41,729 nucleotides of DNA from a virus: positions 1-41,729 of the IMG/VR virus record IMGVR_UViG_3300037325_000105; one strand, given 5' to 3'. Below are positions 6,925-13,059 of the stretch, piece by piece (the stretch's first letter is position 1; each line of letters starts with the position of its first letter). The notes beneath the pieces were generated by a model that was given only the letters and a program-made list of their open reading frames with translations, made no database searches and was not told the DNA's origin. The translations under genes and the position numbers were made by a program.

Positions 6925-7206
6925 TTAGTCTGCTAGGTATACATAGATTGACTGCTCTAGGAACTTGAGCGCTTGGTCTAGCTTGCTTTCGCTCCAGAAC
7001 TGTTCGTCCTCGTAAGACATCACGAAAGTGTCTTGCCTAGTGTGTGGCTTGAGGCGCTTTAGCTCGTTCTCGTAGGCTTTTAGCATCATCTTTGCCCAAG
7101 TATCTTGCTCGTAGCCGTCAATGTGACTAGGTAGTTCTTCTAGCCCAAGCTCGCTTATGGCTATGGTGTGTGCTTTCTCTAGCACATCTTGGTAGTTGCT
7201 TAGCAT
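6925..7206 (-). CDS. Hypothetical protein after structured RNA copy 3
   Basis: A 93-residue helical protein (MLSNYQDVLEKAHTIAISEL at the start, LKFLEQSIYVYLAD at the end). AAAGGAA precedes the ATG. It is the first gene after structured RNA copy 3 and heads the run of coupled genes 4437-6913. Function unknown. Confidence 0.78.
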   Translation of the reverse strand: MLSNYQDVLEKAHTIAISELGLEELPSHIDGYEQDTWAKMMLKAYENELKRLKPHTRQDTFVMSYEDEQFWSESKLDQALKFLEQSIYVYLAD

Positions 7207-7228
7207 GTTCTTCCTTTGCTTGTTGATA

Positions 7229-7287
7229 AGTAGCGGTTGCTACTCGTGCCTGCTTAGGGCTTGCACCTAAGAGCTTGCTAGTCAGGC
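7229..7287 (-). ncRNA. Structured leader RNA, T-loop family, copy 3
   Basis: A 59-nt element ending 22 nt before the ATG at 7206. P1 is GCCTG/CAGGC. P2 is CTTAGG/CCTAAG with loop TGCAAGC. The linker is ACG and P3 is AGTAGC, loop AACC, GCTACT. The total length equals copies 1 and 2. Confidence 0.82.
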
Positions 7288-7492
7288 TTACCTTAGAACG
7301 CTCCCGTAGTGGGGGGTCTTAGGGGGGCTTGCCCCCCTAGCTAAAGTGCTAGGGGAGTGTATAACCTAGAGAGATAGAGACTCTCTATAGGATAAGACTC
7401 TTGAGCTCTTTCTTGCTAACTGACTTGGTTATCAAGCCATAAGCAAGCATAGGCAACCAAGAACCTATGCTTGCGTATCACCTGATAACAAG
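7288..7492. other. Non-coding stretch with stacked hairpins
   Basis: No convincing gene lies here. The stretch holds one copy of the 18-bp motif (7292-7309) and a strong GC hairpin, AGGGGGG/CCCCCCT with a CTTG loop (7321-7338). It also holds TAGAGAG/CTCTCTA (7367-7387) and an 11-bp hairpin, GCAAGCATAGG/CCTATGCTTGC (7443-7474). This may be a terminator and promoter region that heads the 2817-7206 unit. No clear -35/-10 pair could be assigned. Confidence 0.6.
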
Positions 7493-7536
7493 AAGCCCGT
7501 CTATGGTATGAACTGGTCATACTCATAGACGGGCTT
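7493..7536 (-). terminator. Terminator after the 7557-7916 gene
   Basis: A 13-bp stem, AAGCCCGTCTATG/CATAGACGGGCTT, is extended by GTATG/CATAC after one bulged base, with a 7-nt loop. On the minus strand it is followed by CTTCTTGTTATC, only moderately U-rich. It begins about 20 bp after the gene's stop and could work in both directions. Confidence 0.7.
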
Positions 7537-7556
7537 GCTTGCTGGCGTACAGTAGC

Positions 7557-7916
7557 CTACTTAGCTATGGCAAGCGCCTCTTTGACACGCTGTAGCACTG
7601 CGTCAATACGGGAGTGCTTGTTGAAAGTGAATGCTTTGCCAGAGTTCTTGTAGTGGAACTTGGCTTTACCACCTACGAACACATAGTTGCCGTCCACGAT
7701 AAAGTCCTTCTTTGCCCAGTGAATCTTGGCACGACCCTTAGGCGTGTTAGGAACAACTGACCAACTTGTCTCATGCGTGGTTAGGGCTTCTTGAAGCTCC
7801 TCCAACTGCCTTAGAGTGAAGCTAAGGGTAACTAGTGTCTCAGTATTGAGCACCTGTATAGCTTGAAAGAGTTCGTTTTCGGTGGTTTGAGCATTCTGCG
7901 TAATTGTTATTGCCAT
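7557..7916 (-). CDS. Hypothetical protein, monocistronic, next to the central non-coding region
   Basis: A 119-residue protein starting MAITITQNAQTTENELFQAI. The N-terminal half is helical; the C-terminal half is basic and beta-rich (KIHWAKKDFIVDGNYVFVGG), ending in a helix. It is flanked by its own terminator and by structured RNA copy 4 in the leader. Its place beside the GRTAAC-rich region makes it a candidate binder of those sites, but no DNA-binding motif is recognised. Confidence 0.8.
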   Translation of the reverse strand: MAITITQNAQTTENELFQAIQVLNTETLVTLSFTLRQLEELQEALTTHETSWSVVPNTPKGRAKIHWAKKDFIVDGNYVFVGGKAKFHYKNSGKAFTFNKHSRIDAVLQRVKEALAIAK

Positions 7917-7951
7917 TTTGTTATCCTTTCGTGATAATAACGGCGTGAATA

Positions 7952-8015
7952 GGTAACAATAGTTACCCGTTCCCCAGTGCGGAATTGCACCGCACCTAGG
8001 CGACTACGCTAGGGA
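7952..8015 (-). ncRNA. Structured leader RNA, T-loop family, copy 4 (diverged)
   Basis: A 64-nt element ending 35 nt before the ATG at 7916. P1 is TCCCT/GGGGA. P2 is GTGCGG/CCGCAC with loop TGCAATT. The linker is ACG and P3 is GGTAAC, loop TATT, GTTACC. Primary sequence differs widely from copies 1-3, yet helix lengths, the T-loop and the linker are kept. Its P3 is also an inverted pair of GGTAAC sites, so it may double as a DNA operator. Confidence 0.75.
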
Positions 8016-8037
8016 TACCGCTCGATTACGAGCGTGG

Positions 8038-8112
8038 AACTGTATAACGGCTAAAGGGGTAATCCGCAGTGACCGTTATACAGTTGTAACAATTGTTGTT
8101 ATGCAATTGTTA
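8038..8112. repeat. Two adjacent inverted repeats
   Basis: The first pairs AACTGTATAACGG (8038-8050) with CCGTTATACAGTT (8073-8085), 13 bp perfect with a 22-bp spacer. The second pairs TAACAATTG (8087-8095) with CAATTGTTA (8104-8112), 9 bp perfect with an 8-bp spacer. Both contain the ATAAC/GTAAC core seen through the region, so they may be paired binding sites. Confidence 0.75.
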
Positions 8113-8263
8113 TAGTGTTACGCCGAATGCAATTCCCAAGTCAATGGTCACCAAACATAACAATTTGGTAACGGCTAAGGTGTAATCTAGGGCTAACCCC
8201 AAAGCCCCTTAGCGGGAATAACTACAGATTACAGGCAGATTTATAACGAATAGGGTGCATTGG

Positions 8264-8332
8264 TAACGCCAGGGTAACGCCCTAGATAACAAGCTAGTAA
8301 CGAACTTGATAACAAACTGGTAACGGGGTAAC
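8264..8332. repeat. Phased GRTAAC iteron array
   Basis: TAAC cores start at 8264, 8275, 8287, 8298, 8310, 8321 and 8329, giving spacings of 11, 12, 11, 12, 11 and 8 bp. Most are preceded by GG, GA or AG. Spacing close to one helical turn puts the sites on one face of the DNA. Further cores lie at 8045, 8087, 8158, 8169 and 8244. Candidate iterons for a replication initiator or repressor. Confidence 0.7.
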
Positions 8333-8544
8333 CGCAGAATTCCAGCAAGTCATGCCAGGTCTCACACCCGCTTGATGACCTTGAAAGTGAGGCAGTAGCC
8401 CATTTTGTCCCTAAAATGCCCCCGTATTCTTCGGTATCGGTTGATTACTGGGCATTAAATTGCGGAATGTGCAGGTTTGACCCCCCAAAGACACTCGAAA
8501 AGGCCCGAATGGAGCCGACTCGGCAGCGGCCTACCGATTCTATG

Positions 8545-8571
8545 TATAAAACGCCCCAGTAGCGTTATAAT
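8545..8571 (+). promoter_or_regulatory. Putative promoter for the rightward arm
   Basis: A perfect TATAAT at 8566-8571 follows a copy of the 18-bp motif (8545-8562). The ATG of the first rightward gene is at 8578, about where transcription would begin, so the message may be leaderless. No consensus -35 is seen; the 18-bp motif may replace it. Confidence 0.55.
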
Positions 8572-8577
8572 ACTGTT

Positions 8578-8745
8578 ATGAAGTTTATAGACGATGACTT
8601 GGTGCAGCTTTGGCACTATGTCACCCACCTGCCAGAGGCAGCTTTAATCGCCGCCATTGAAGAACTGGCTAAGAAGTATGATGACCCAGAGGACGCAGAG
8701 GTCTACATGATTGCTATCTGGAACCACATGCACGGTTTGTCTTAA
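8578..8745 (+). CDS. Small acidic helical protein (55 aa), first rightward gene
   Basis: The frame begins MKFIDDDLVQLWHYVTHLPE and is largely helical. There is no ribosome site; the ATG lies 6 nt after TATAAT, suggesting a leaderless transcript. Function unknown. Confidence 0.65.
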   Translation: MKFIDDDLVQLWHYVTHLPEAALIAAIEELAKKYDDPEDAEVYMIAIWNHMHGLS

Positions 8746-8888
8746 AACGCCCCTGTAGCCATGGCATGTGCTACTATCTACTCAGGTGCCCCCTGGCCAC
8801 GAGCCGTAGTTGTTACCCCCTTTTCATCTGCGGACAGTTCTACCAGGGGGTCACCCTTATTATTTTTAGCCTTAAATCGCCCCTGTAG
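8741..8888 (+). promoter_or_regulatory. Two sense copies of the 18-bp motif in a short intergenic region
   Basis: CTTAAAACGCCCCTGTAG (8741-8758) overlaps the stop of the preceding gene. CTTAAATCGCCCCTGTAG (8871-8888) precedes the next gene by 18 nt. Both are followed by GC and an AT-rich stretch at the same distance as the TATAAT in the 8545 copy. Between them CCCCCTGG and CCAGGGGG can pair across about 50 nt and are followed by a T-rich tract. Confidence 0.5.
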
Positions 8889-8906
8889 CTATGTCATACT
8901 GGGAGC

Positions 8907-9092
8907 ATGAATCGTAACCTCAGTCCCAACATTGCCAAGGGCATGTTTGGTGGTCCTCGTGGCATCAAAGGCGGAGACTACCTAAGAGCCAATCTTGCTC
9001 AGACATCAGGCGAAGTAACCAAGGAAGCCTCCAGCGTGAACGGCAATGCCGCCTTGGAGAAAAAAGTTCCTCGCACGTCGAATAAGAAATAA
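8907..9092 (+). CDS. Small basic hypothetical protein
   Basis: A 61-residue protein, MNRNLSPNIAKGMFGGPRGI at the start, basic at the end. Spacing from the 18-bp motif mirrors that of the 8578 gene. GGGAG lies immediately before the ATG, too close for a normal ribosome site. Function unknown. Confidence 0.65.
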   Translation: MNRNLSPNIAKGMFGGPRGIKGGDYLRANLAQTSGEVTKEASSVNGNAALEKKVPRTSNKK

Positions 9093-9135
9093 TGGTTACT
9101 GAGAGAAAAAAACAATTGCGTGGGAGAATCTAATT

Positions 9136-9363
9136 ATGAAAAAATATAAGATGGTAGATGCTCTTCCAACAGGCTCAGCAGTTATGGGAGCCATGGCAGG
9201 CGCATCTATGGGAGCTCACGATGGAGCATCCCCAGCAAACGCCTTAATGGCTGCTGGAGTAGGGGCAGTCGTAGGAGCAGTCGGCGGCGGCATGCTACTC
9301 CGCAAGGACCGCAAGGCTGAAAAGCACCAAGCACTTAACTCCACTCAGTTCAAAGACTGCTAG
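9136..9363 (+). CDS. Small glycine-zipper membrane protein
   Basis: A 75-residue protein. Residues of about 14-54 are Ala/Gly/Met-rich, with small residues at i, i+4 spacing (GAVVGAVGGGMLL), typical of glycine-zipper membrane segments. A basic C-terminus (RKDRKAEKHQ) follows. GGGAGAATC lies upstream. It may insert in the host membrane or virion; the role is unknown. Confidence 0.7.
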   Translation: MKKYKMVDALPTGSAVMGAMAGASMGAHDGASPANALMAAGVGAVVGAVGGGMLLRKDRKAEKHQALNSTQFKDC

Positions 9364-9372
9364 GAAAGAAAA

Positions 9373-9681
9373 ATGGACGTACCCAACAGAGCAGAACACC
9401 CAAGCCGTAAGCAGGGAGACCACACTAGTCTTCACGATGGTTCTTACAGACTTCAAATGCAAGACCCTGCTGTAACCGACACCATGCACAGCTCCGAAGG
9501 AGCAGCTCAGAAGCACGGTGACTACATTGCGACTGGCAAAGGTCGTCCGATGCTTAGCAAAGTGATTAGCCCAATGGGTATGACCTCTGGTGGCAGCAGC
9601 AGTCCACTGAACGAAACAGACGCTGCTTCCTACACCAAGCACCTTAAAACTAACCCTGTCAAGTCCGCTCCAGCCGAATAG
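9373..9681 (+). CDS. Hypothetical protein
   Basis: A 102-residue hydrophilic, low-complexity protein (MDVPNRAEHPSRKQGDHTSL at the start), with AGGAAAG before the ATG and 9 nt from the previous stop. No domain recognised. Confidence 0.65.
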   Translation: MDVPNRAEHPSRKQGDHTSLHDGSYRLQMQDPAVTDTMHSSEGAAQKHGDYIATGKGRPMLSKVISPMGMTSGGSSSPLNETDAASYTKHLKTNPVKSAPAE

Positions 9682-9712
9682 CTTGGTAATAGGGGCGTTC
9701 TTAGGATAACTT

Positions 9713-10009
9713 TTGGCCATTCCATTTAACCACCGTCGCACTGCAGGTAGTGGTGAAGGAAAGATTCTTTATCACGGTTCACCTGCCACTATTCCTATCG
9801 GTGAAGTAGTCCGTCCAAATAAGGGCGAAGCCTCAGCAACTCCTGACATTGACAAAGCTCGTGCATACGCCGAAGGATTCTTTGGTGGGGGTAAGGGAAC
9901 AATCCACAGAGTGGAACCTTTTGAGTCAGATGAGACACTTTACACCCCTTCTAAGAAGCCAAATGAGGTAAGAAGTCGTAAAGGCTTCAAAGTTGTGGGT
10001 CATGAATAG
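9713..10009 (+). CDS. Arr-like mini ADP-ribosyltransferase
   Basis: A 98-residue protein, probably starting at TTG with TTAGGAT upstream. ILYHGSPA (18-25), SATPDIDKARAYA (41-53), GTIHRVEPF (61-69) and the ending RSRKGFKVVGHE match in order the core of rifampin ADP-ribosyltransferase (Arr), including the YHG motif and the final RSR-x-VVGE-like segment. The family transfers ADP-ribose from NAD+ to a substrate hydroxyl. Length is slightly below Arr proteins (about 140 aa), so the substrate need not be an antibiotic; a host protein or nucleotide is possible. It ends just before a strong terminator. The fold call is good; the activity is inferred. Confidence 0.68.
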   Translation: MAIPFNHRRTAGSGEGKILYHGSPATIPIGEVVRPNKGEASATPDIDKARAYAEGFFGGGKGTIHRVEPFESDETLYTPSKKPNEVRSRKGFKVVGHE

Positions 10010-10034
10010 CCGAAAGTAACCACATAGCCGTAAT

Positions 10035-10074
10035 AAGCCTTCAGAGACAATCTGGGGGCTTTTATCTTTGTTTT
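10035..10074 (+). terminator. Rho-independent terminator
   Basis: An 11-bp stem from AAGCCTTCAGA and TCTGGGGGCTT (two T-G wobbles) with loop GACAA is followed by TTATCTTTGTTTT. It lies 26 nt after the ADP-ribosyltransferase gene and ends the 8578-10009 unit. Confidence 0.85.
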
Positions 10075-10120
10075 GATGCAATCACCCGTGGTACATCGTC
10101 AAAGTCCGTTAGCCGCCGTT

Positions 10121-10188
10121 CTACGAGGGCGTTTTTAGGCTAGATTTGCCAAATGTCAAAAGTATCCCGATAACGTTATCCTTTTGAC
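10121..10188. promoter_or_regulatory. Operator-like region: inverted 18-bp motif and GATAACGTTATC palindrome
   Basis: A minus-oriented copy of the 18-bp motif lies at 10121-10139. GTCAAAAG (10155-10162) and CTTTTGAC (10181-10188) form an inverted repeat around the 12-bp palindrome GATAACGTTATC (10169-10180). The palindrome is two inverted copies of the GRTAAC site of the central region, so the same protein may bind here. It precedes the next rightward gene group. Confidence 0.55.
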
Positions 10189-10236
10189 ACGAGAAGTGAA
10201 AAAAGACTTCTATCGAAAAAATTCACCCTGCAGAGA

Positions 10237-10253
10237 GTCCGCAAAAGGCGGAC
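10237..10253 (+). promoter_or_regulatory. Leader hairpin next to a start codon
   Basis: GTCCGC and GCGGAC form a 6-bp hairpin with an A-rich loop, ending 9 nt before the ATG at 10263. GGCGGA, the only possible ribosome site, lies in its 3' arm, so the hairpin may limit initiation. Confidence 0.45.
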
Positions 10254-10262
10254 AATGGAACA

Positions 10263-10355
10263 ATGAGCGAAGGTCAGTGTAGCATTTGCAAAAAATCATT
10301 CCCCGTTGCGTCCTTAGCCAGAGAATGTGAAACCAAACATGAAAAGAGTGACTAA
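10263..10355 (+). CDS. Tiny zinc-finger-like protein (30 aa)
   Basis: The frame MSEGQCSICKKSFPVASLAR plus ten residues has CSIC, a later Cys and His, the pattern of a single CCHC/C2H2-type finger. Its TAA overlaps the next ATG (TAATG), which supports translation. Confidence 0.6.
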   Translation: MSEGQCSICKKSFPVASLARECETKHEKSD

Positions 10356-10552
10356 TGGACTTCCACGATAAAAGAGACGGCTCAGTCAAGAACGTCAACG
10401 ACCCAACTCAGTTTGAGTCTCCAAAGAGTCAGGTTGAAGAGACGACTTCCCGAATGGGACTTCAGGGCATCAGGGACCCACACACTAATGTTGTGCACAT
10501 GGACTTGTCTGACCCCAACCACTCCTTCTGGAAAACAGGTTTAGAGCTTTGA
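10355..10552 (+). CDS. Hypothetical protein
   Basis: A 65-residue hydrophilic protein (MDFHDKRDGSVKNVNDPTQF at the start). The start overlaps the preceding stop. No domain recognised. Confidence 0.65.
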   Translation: MDFHDKRDGSVKNVNDPTQFESPKSQVEETTSRMGLQGIRDPHTNVVHMDLSDPNHSFWKTGLEL

Positions 10553-10803
10553 GTCTCGAAGGCCGCTATAAGAAAGCTAAGAGCAGCATTAAGAAGCGCG
10601 ATGCTCAGCTGGCAGCTCGTGGCACTACAGCGGGCAAAGAGGTTGCTAATAGCAACGCTAATAAGTCTCAGTTCAACCCAGCCCCTTTCGGCGCGTCTGA
10701 CGCCACCCCCAACAGGAAAACCAAGATGACTACCCCAAGGTCTGAGTACCAAGACTCTCAAGAAGGAAACCCGAAACCCCCAAGCGGGGATATGCTCTTC
10801 TAA
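10549..10803 (+). CDS. Basic hypothetical protein
   Basis: An 84-residue basic, Asn/Pro-rich protein. The start is probably TTG overlapping the previous TGA (TTGA). The N-terminal helix is Lys-rich (GRYKKAKSSIKKRDAQLAAR). Function unknown. Confidence 0.6.
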   Translation: MSLEGRYKKAKSSIKKRDAQLAARGTTAGKEVANSNANKSQFNPAPFGASDATPNRKTKMTTPRSEYQDSQEGNPKPPSGDMLF

Positions 10804-10856
10804 AGTGATAGAGTGAGTACCAACAAAAGCGTATAGGGTATAGGTAGGAGTGCACT

Positions 10857-11054
10857 GTGAGTGAACTAGACGATGGATTACAAATAAGTTTTGCCTTTCT
10901 CAAGGGTTACGAAGCTGGAGTTGAGGAAGAGCAGAAACGCATAATCACCGCACTGCGAGCCAAGGCGGCTACCAGAACAGTCCTTGAGACTCTAGCAGCA
11001 CCGTTTTACATAGATGAACTAATTGAAACAATCAGGGAGGGACAAGATGACTAA
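10857..11054 (+). CDS. Small helical protein
   Basis: A 65-residue protein with a GTG start and TAGGAG upstream. Mostly helical and acidic, with a central Arg-rich patch (EEQKRIITALRAKAATR). The layout is typical of small phage proteins of unknown function. Confidence 0.68.
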   Translation: MSELDDGLQISFAFLKGYEAGVEEEQKRIITALRAKAATRTVLETLAAPFYIDELIETIREGQDD

Positions 11055-11304
11055 GCCAAACGAATACCTAGGCTCACTTGAACCAAACGAGCTACAGGCG
11101 GAGCAAGAGTTCCTTGATAACCATTGGGTCAATGACATGCTTGACGCCCCGCACGCTTTGATTGCGGTCATAGAGACTAAACTCTCTAGGGCGCTGCTTG
11201 GAGAACGAAGACGGATTGTCCAAGTTCTAACAGAAAACTGCAGCGACTATCACACAGCGTTAATGGGTTGTGAGTGCTCAGTGCAGATTGAACTTATAAG
11301 CTAA
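11047..11304 (+). CDS. Hypothetical protein
   Basis: An 85-residue protein starting MTKPNEYLGSLEPNELQAEQ. The ATG at 11047 is preferred because GGGAGGG is well placed and it overlaps the preceding stop by only 8 nt. It shares the ERRRIVQVL type of helix with the preceding gene (EQKRIITAL), hinting at distant relatedness. Confidence 0.65.
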   Translation: MTKPNEYLGSLEPNELQAEQEFLDNHWVNDMLDAPHALIAVIETKLSRALLGERRRIVQVLTENCSDYHTALMGCECSVQIELIS

Positions 11305-11340
11305 AACGCAAATAATCATTTTTACTTATAAAGGAGAGAA

Positions 11341-11940
11341 ATGAGTTACCTATTCCTAGGACTAGATGGAGAGATGTCCTCTAGTGAGTTGAGTGAAGGT
11401 GGCAAGCTGATTCAGATTGGCCTATCCACCGAGGACGGGTATCAAATCTCCATGAATATGAATCCAGGTGAGTGCCAGTGGTCAGAGCGCGCCTTTGAGG
11501 TTCACGGCATAACACTAGAGTCTTTACAAAGTGCGCCTTTGCCAGATGAGGTTGACAGTCAGGTTTACGATTGGTTGATTGCAATAGGAGTCGATACTAA
11601 CAGCAGGGGTAAAACTATTCCTGTCGGTTTTAACGTTGGCGCATTCGACATGCCCTTTGTGAAAGACTCTCTGCCTAAAACCTACTCACTCTTCTCAAGA
11701 AGAACTGTTGACCTAAACGCACTATGCTTCGCTCTGGACTATAAAGAGGAGCACGGGATGCCCGTAAAAGCTGCGACTTGGAAGAAACGCGCGAAGGCTT
11801 ATGCCATTGAAAAGATTGGTACAGAGAATCAGCACGATGCTGGATGGGACTCACTGATGCACATCTATTGCTTTGAATACCTAAGGGGAGTAATGGGAGC
11901 CAAGAGAAGAGGTCAAGATGCCACTACACGTCCAGATTAG
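11341..11940 (+). CDS. DnaQ-like DEDDh 3'-5' exonuclease
   Basis: A 199-residue single-domain protein. LGLDGEM supplies the DxE pair (D9, E11), NVGAFD supplies the second-motif Asp (D103), and HDAGWD supplies His and Asp of the third motif (H165, D170). This is the complete DEDDh set of the RNase T/oligoribonuclease/epsilon group. It would hydrolyse DNA or RNA from the 3' end with two metal ions. AAAGGAGAG precedes the ATG. No polymerase is seen nearby, so it may serve in nucleotide recycling, repair or RNA turnover. Confidence 0.82.
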   Translation: MSYLFLGLDGEMSSSELSEGGKLIQIGLSTEDGYQISMNMNPGECQWSERAFEVHGITLESLQSAPLPDEVDSQVYDWLIAIGVDTNSRGKTIPVGFNVGAFDMPFVKDSLPKTYSLFSRRTVDLNALCFALDYKEEHGMPVKAATWKKRAKAYAIEKIGTENQHDAGWDSLMHIYCFEYLRGVMGAKRRGQDATTRPD

Positions 11941-12172
11941 ATTAAACAGACAGCTGCTCACTGAGATACACATAGCCAGAGTAAAGGGCGGAACTTCACC
12001 TAGTAATGTGAACACCTACATTGCTACTACTGGTGAAGACCCCCTGTATCTAGAGGGCTACGAAGAACGCGGTGTAGAGTTTAAACATCGCTATGGTGAT
12101 GGTGCAGAAATTTGCGTCAGCAAAGCTTTAAAGGCTTTAGATAACTCTTATAAGGAGAAATTCGGTGATTAA
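11918..12172 (+). CDS. Hypothetical protein
   Basis: An 84-residue protein starting MPLHVQIRLNRQLLTEIHIA, with a likely beta-rich start and a C-terminal helix. It overlaps the exonuclease end by 23 nt; AGAGGTC precedes the ATG. The overlap makes co-translation likely. Function unknown. Confidence 0.7.
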   Translation: MPLHVQIRLNRQLLTEIHIARVKGGTSPSNVNTYIATTGEDPLYLEGYEERGVEFKHRYGDGAEICVSKALKALDNSYKEKFGD

Positions 12173-12317
12173 GTTTAGAAGCTATAGAGACTCTGGCTCT
12201 CTGGGGACTCACTATGTCTTTGGTATCAATCTGTACGACATGAAGACCCAGCCAACCCTGGACATCATTATTGGCAAGAGGGTGTTCGTATTTTTCTGTG
12301 ACAGGAAGACCAGATGA
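12165..12317 (+). CDS. Small beta-rich hypothetical protein (50 aa)
   Basis: Starts at GTG with AAGGAG at good distance, overlapping the previous stop, and ends with an ATGA overlap into the next gene. The sequence MIKFRSYRDSGSLGTHYVFG is beta-rich. Function unknown. Confidence 0.7.
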   Translation: MIKFRSYRDSGSLGTHYVFGINLYDMKTQPTLDIIIGKRVFVFFCDRKTR

Positions 12318-12580
12318 TAATTACAACTGAGACTGGGTCTATATACGACCTTAGAAACGGCTATTGCTTCAAGAATGGAATTTTTCAATTCAAGCACTGG
12401 TACGCGTATTGTTTTGACAATTATGAAGGAATGAAAGTCAACGAACTGCCCTCTGCGTTTGGCGAAGAAGATGCGCACAAAAGGCTACCAGTGCAAGTAG
12501 GCAAGCACATGTACATTGGCGGTAAAGATGGATGGTGGGTAACTACCAAGATAGTTTCTATAGAGGGACAAGATGACTGA
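12314..12580 (+). CDS. Hypothetical protein
   Basis: An 88-residue, aromatic-rich protein (MIITTETGSIYDLRNGYCFK at the start, YIGGKDGWWVTTKIVSIEG near the end), probably a small beta barrel or sandwich. Translation is coupled to the previous gene by ATGA. Function unknown. Confidence 0.72.
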   Translation: MIITTETGSIYDLRNGYCFKNGIFQFKHWYAYCFDNYEGMKVNELPSAFGEEDAHKRLPVQVGKHMYIGGKDGWWVTTKIVSIEGQDD

Positions 12581-12806
12581 AACAGTGGTCTGGACGCTTA
12601 CGCCCCTAGACAGGTGCGACTTCGAGTGTTCCTCTCAGGCCTACGTGAAGGCTGTGGGAAACATTGGTGAGCTACTTTTCTGCGCTCATCACTACAACAA
12701 AACCACTACCGATGCTGAAGCATACGAAAAGCTAATGAAGTTTGCGTATCAAATCATTGATGAACGTGAGCGACTTGTGTTTAATAGGCATTTAGAGACG
12801 GAATAA
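12573..12806 (+). CDS. DUF7455-like zinc-ribbon protein
   Basis: A 77-residue protein. LDRCDFECSSQAYVKA and LLFCAHHYNK match the C-x-x-x-C-x-x-QAYV ... ELLFCAHH pattern of a small actinobacterial/actinophage zinc-ribbon family (DUF7455-like). This supports an actinobacterial host. A relative lies at 16787-17026. The ATG overlaps the previous stop by 8 nt. Confidence 0.7.
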   Translation: MTETVVWTLTPLDRCDFECSSQAYVKAVGNIGELLFCAHHYNKTTTDAEAYEKLMKFAYQIIDERERLVFNRHLETE

Positions 12807-12809
12807 CTA

Positions 12810-13055
12810 ATGAATGAATTTCCTTGCATGGCACCAGCAGACTTCATAGAAGCGTTTACTCCAGCCCTGCTGCAGTACCTAGAAGACGTATACGGTTTAG
12901 AGAAAGTTAGTCACCCAGTAGACCTGCTTTCTCAAGCCTCTACTTTCTTTGACGTGTCTTATTACTCGATTGCTGCAATGTTAGACTTTATTGACTATAC
13001 TAATCCCAGTACAGCGTCAGACCGTATTGGCGGAGCTGACGAAGTACTAATCTAA
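12810..13055 (+). CDS. Hypothetical protein
   Basis: An 81-residue acidic, helical protein (MNEFPCMAPADFIEAFTPAL at the start), 3 nt after the preceding stop. No domain recognised. It is the last gene before the long hairpin at 13060. Confidence 0.65.
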   Translation: MNEFPCMAPADFIEAFTPALLQYLEDVYGLEKVSHPVDLLSQASTFFDVSYYSIAAMLDFIDYTNPSTASDRIGGADEVLI

Positions 13056-13059
13056 AACT

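Larger units (their letters stand above)
7917..8577. other. Central divergent non-coding region, candidate origin or regulatory hub
   Basis: This 661-bp stretch has no credible gene. It separates the leftward and rightward arms. It contains structured RNA copy 4, numerous TAAC/GTTA elements, a hairpin CGCTCG/CGAGCG (8020-8035), two long inverted repeats and the phased array at 8264-8332. Near the right end are two copies of the 18-bp motif and a TATAAT promoter. The layout is what one expects of a phage origin or of early-promoter control; neither is proven. Confidence 0.6.

Noticed and set aside
2491-7287. T-loop elements read as degenerate tRNAs
   Set aside because: There is no acceptor stem, D arm or anticodon arm of tRNA size; the stems fit a different, shared architecture.
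8760-8909. 49-residue plus-strand frame starting at an ATG in the second 18-bp motif region
   Set aside because: No ribosome site; composition looks random; it runs through the repeated motif and hairpin arms.
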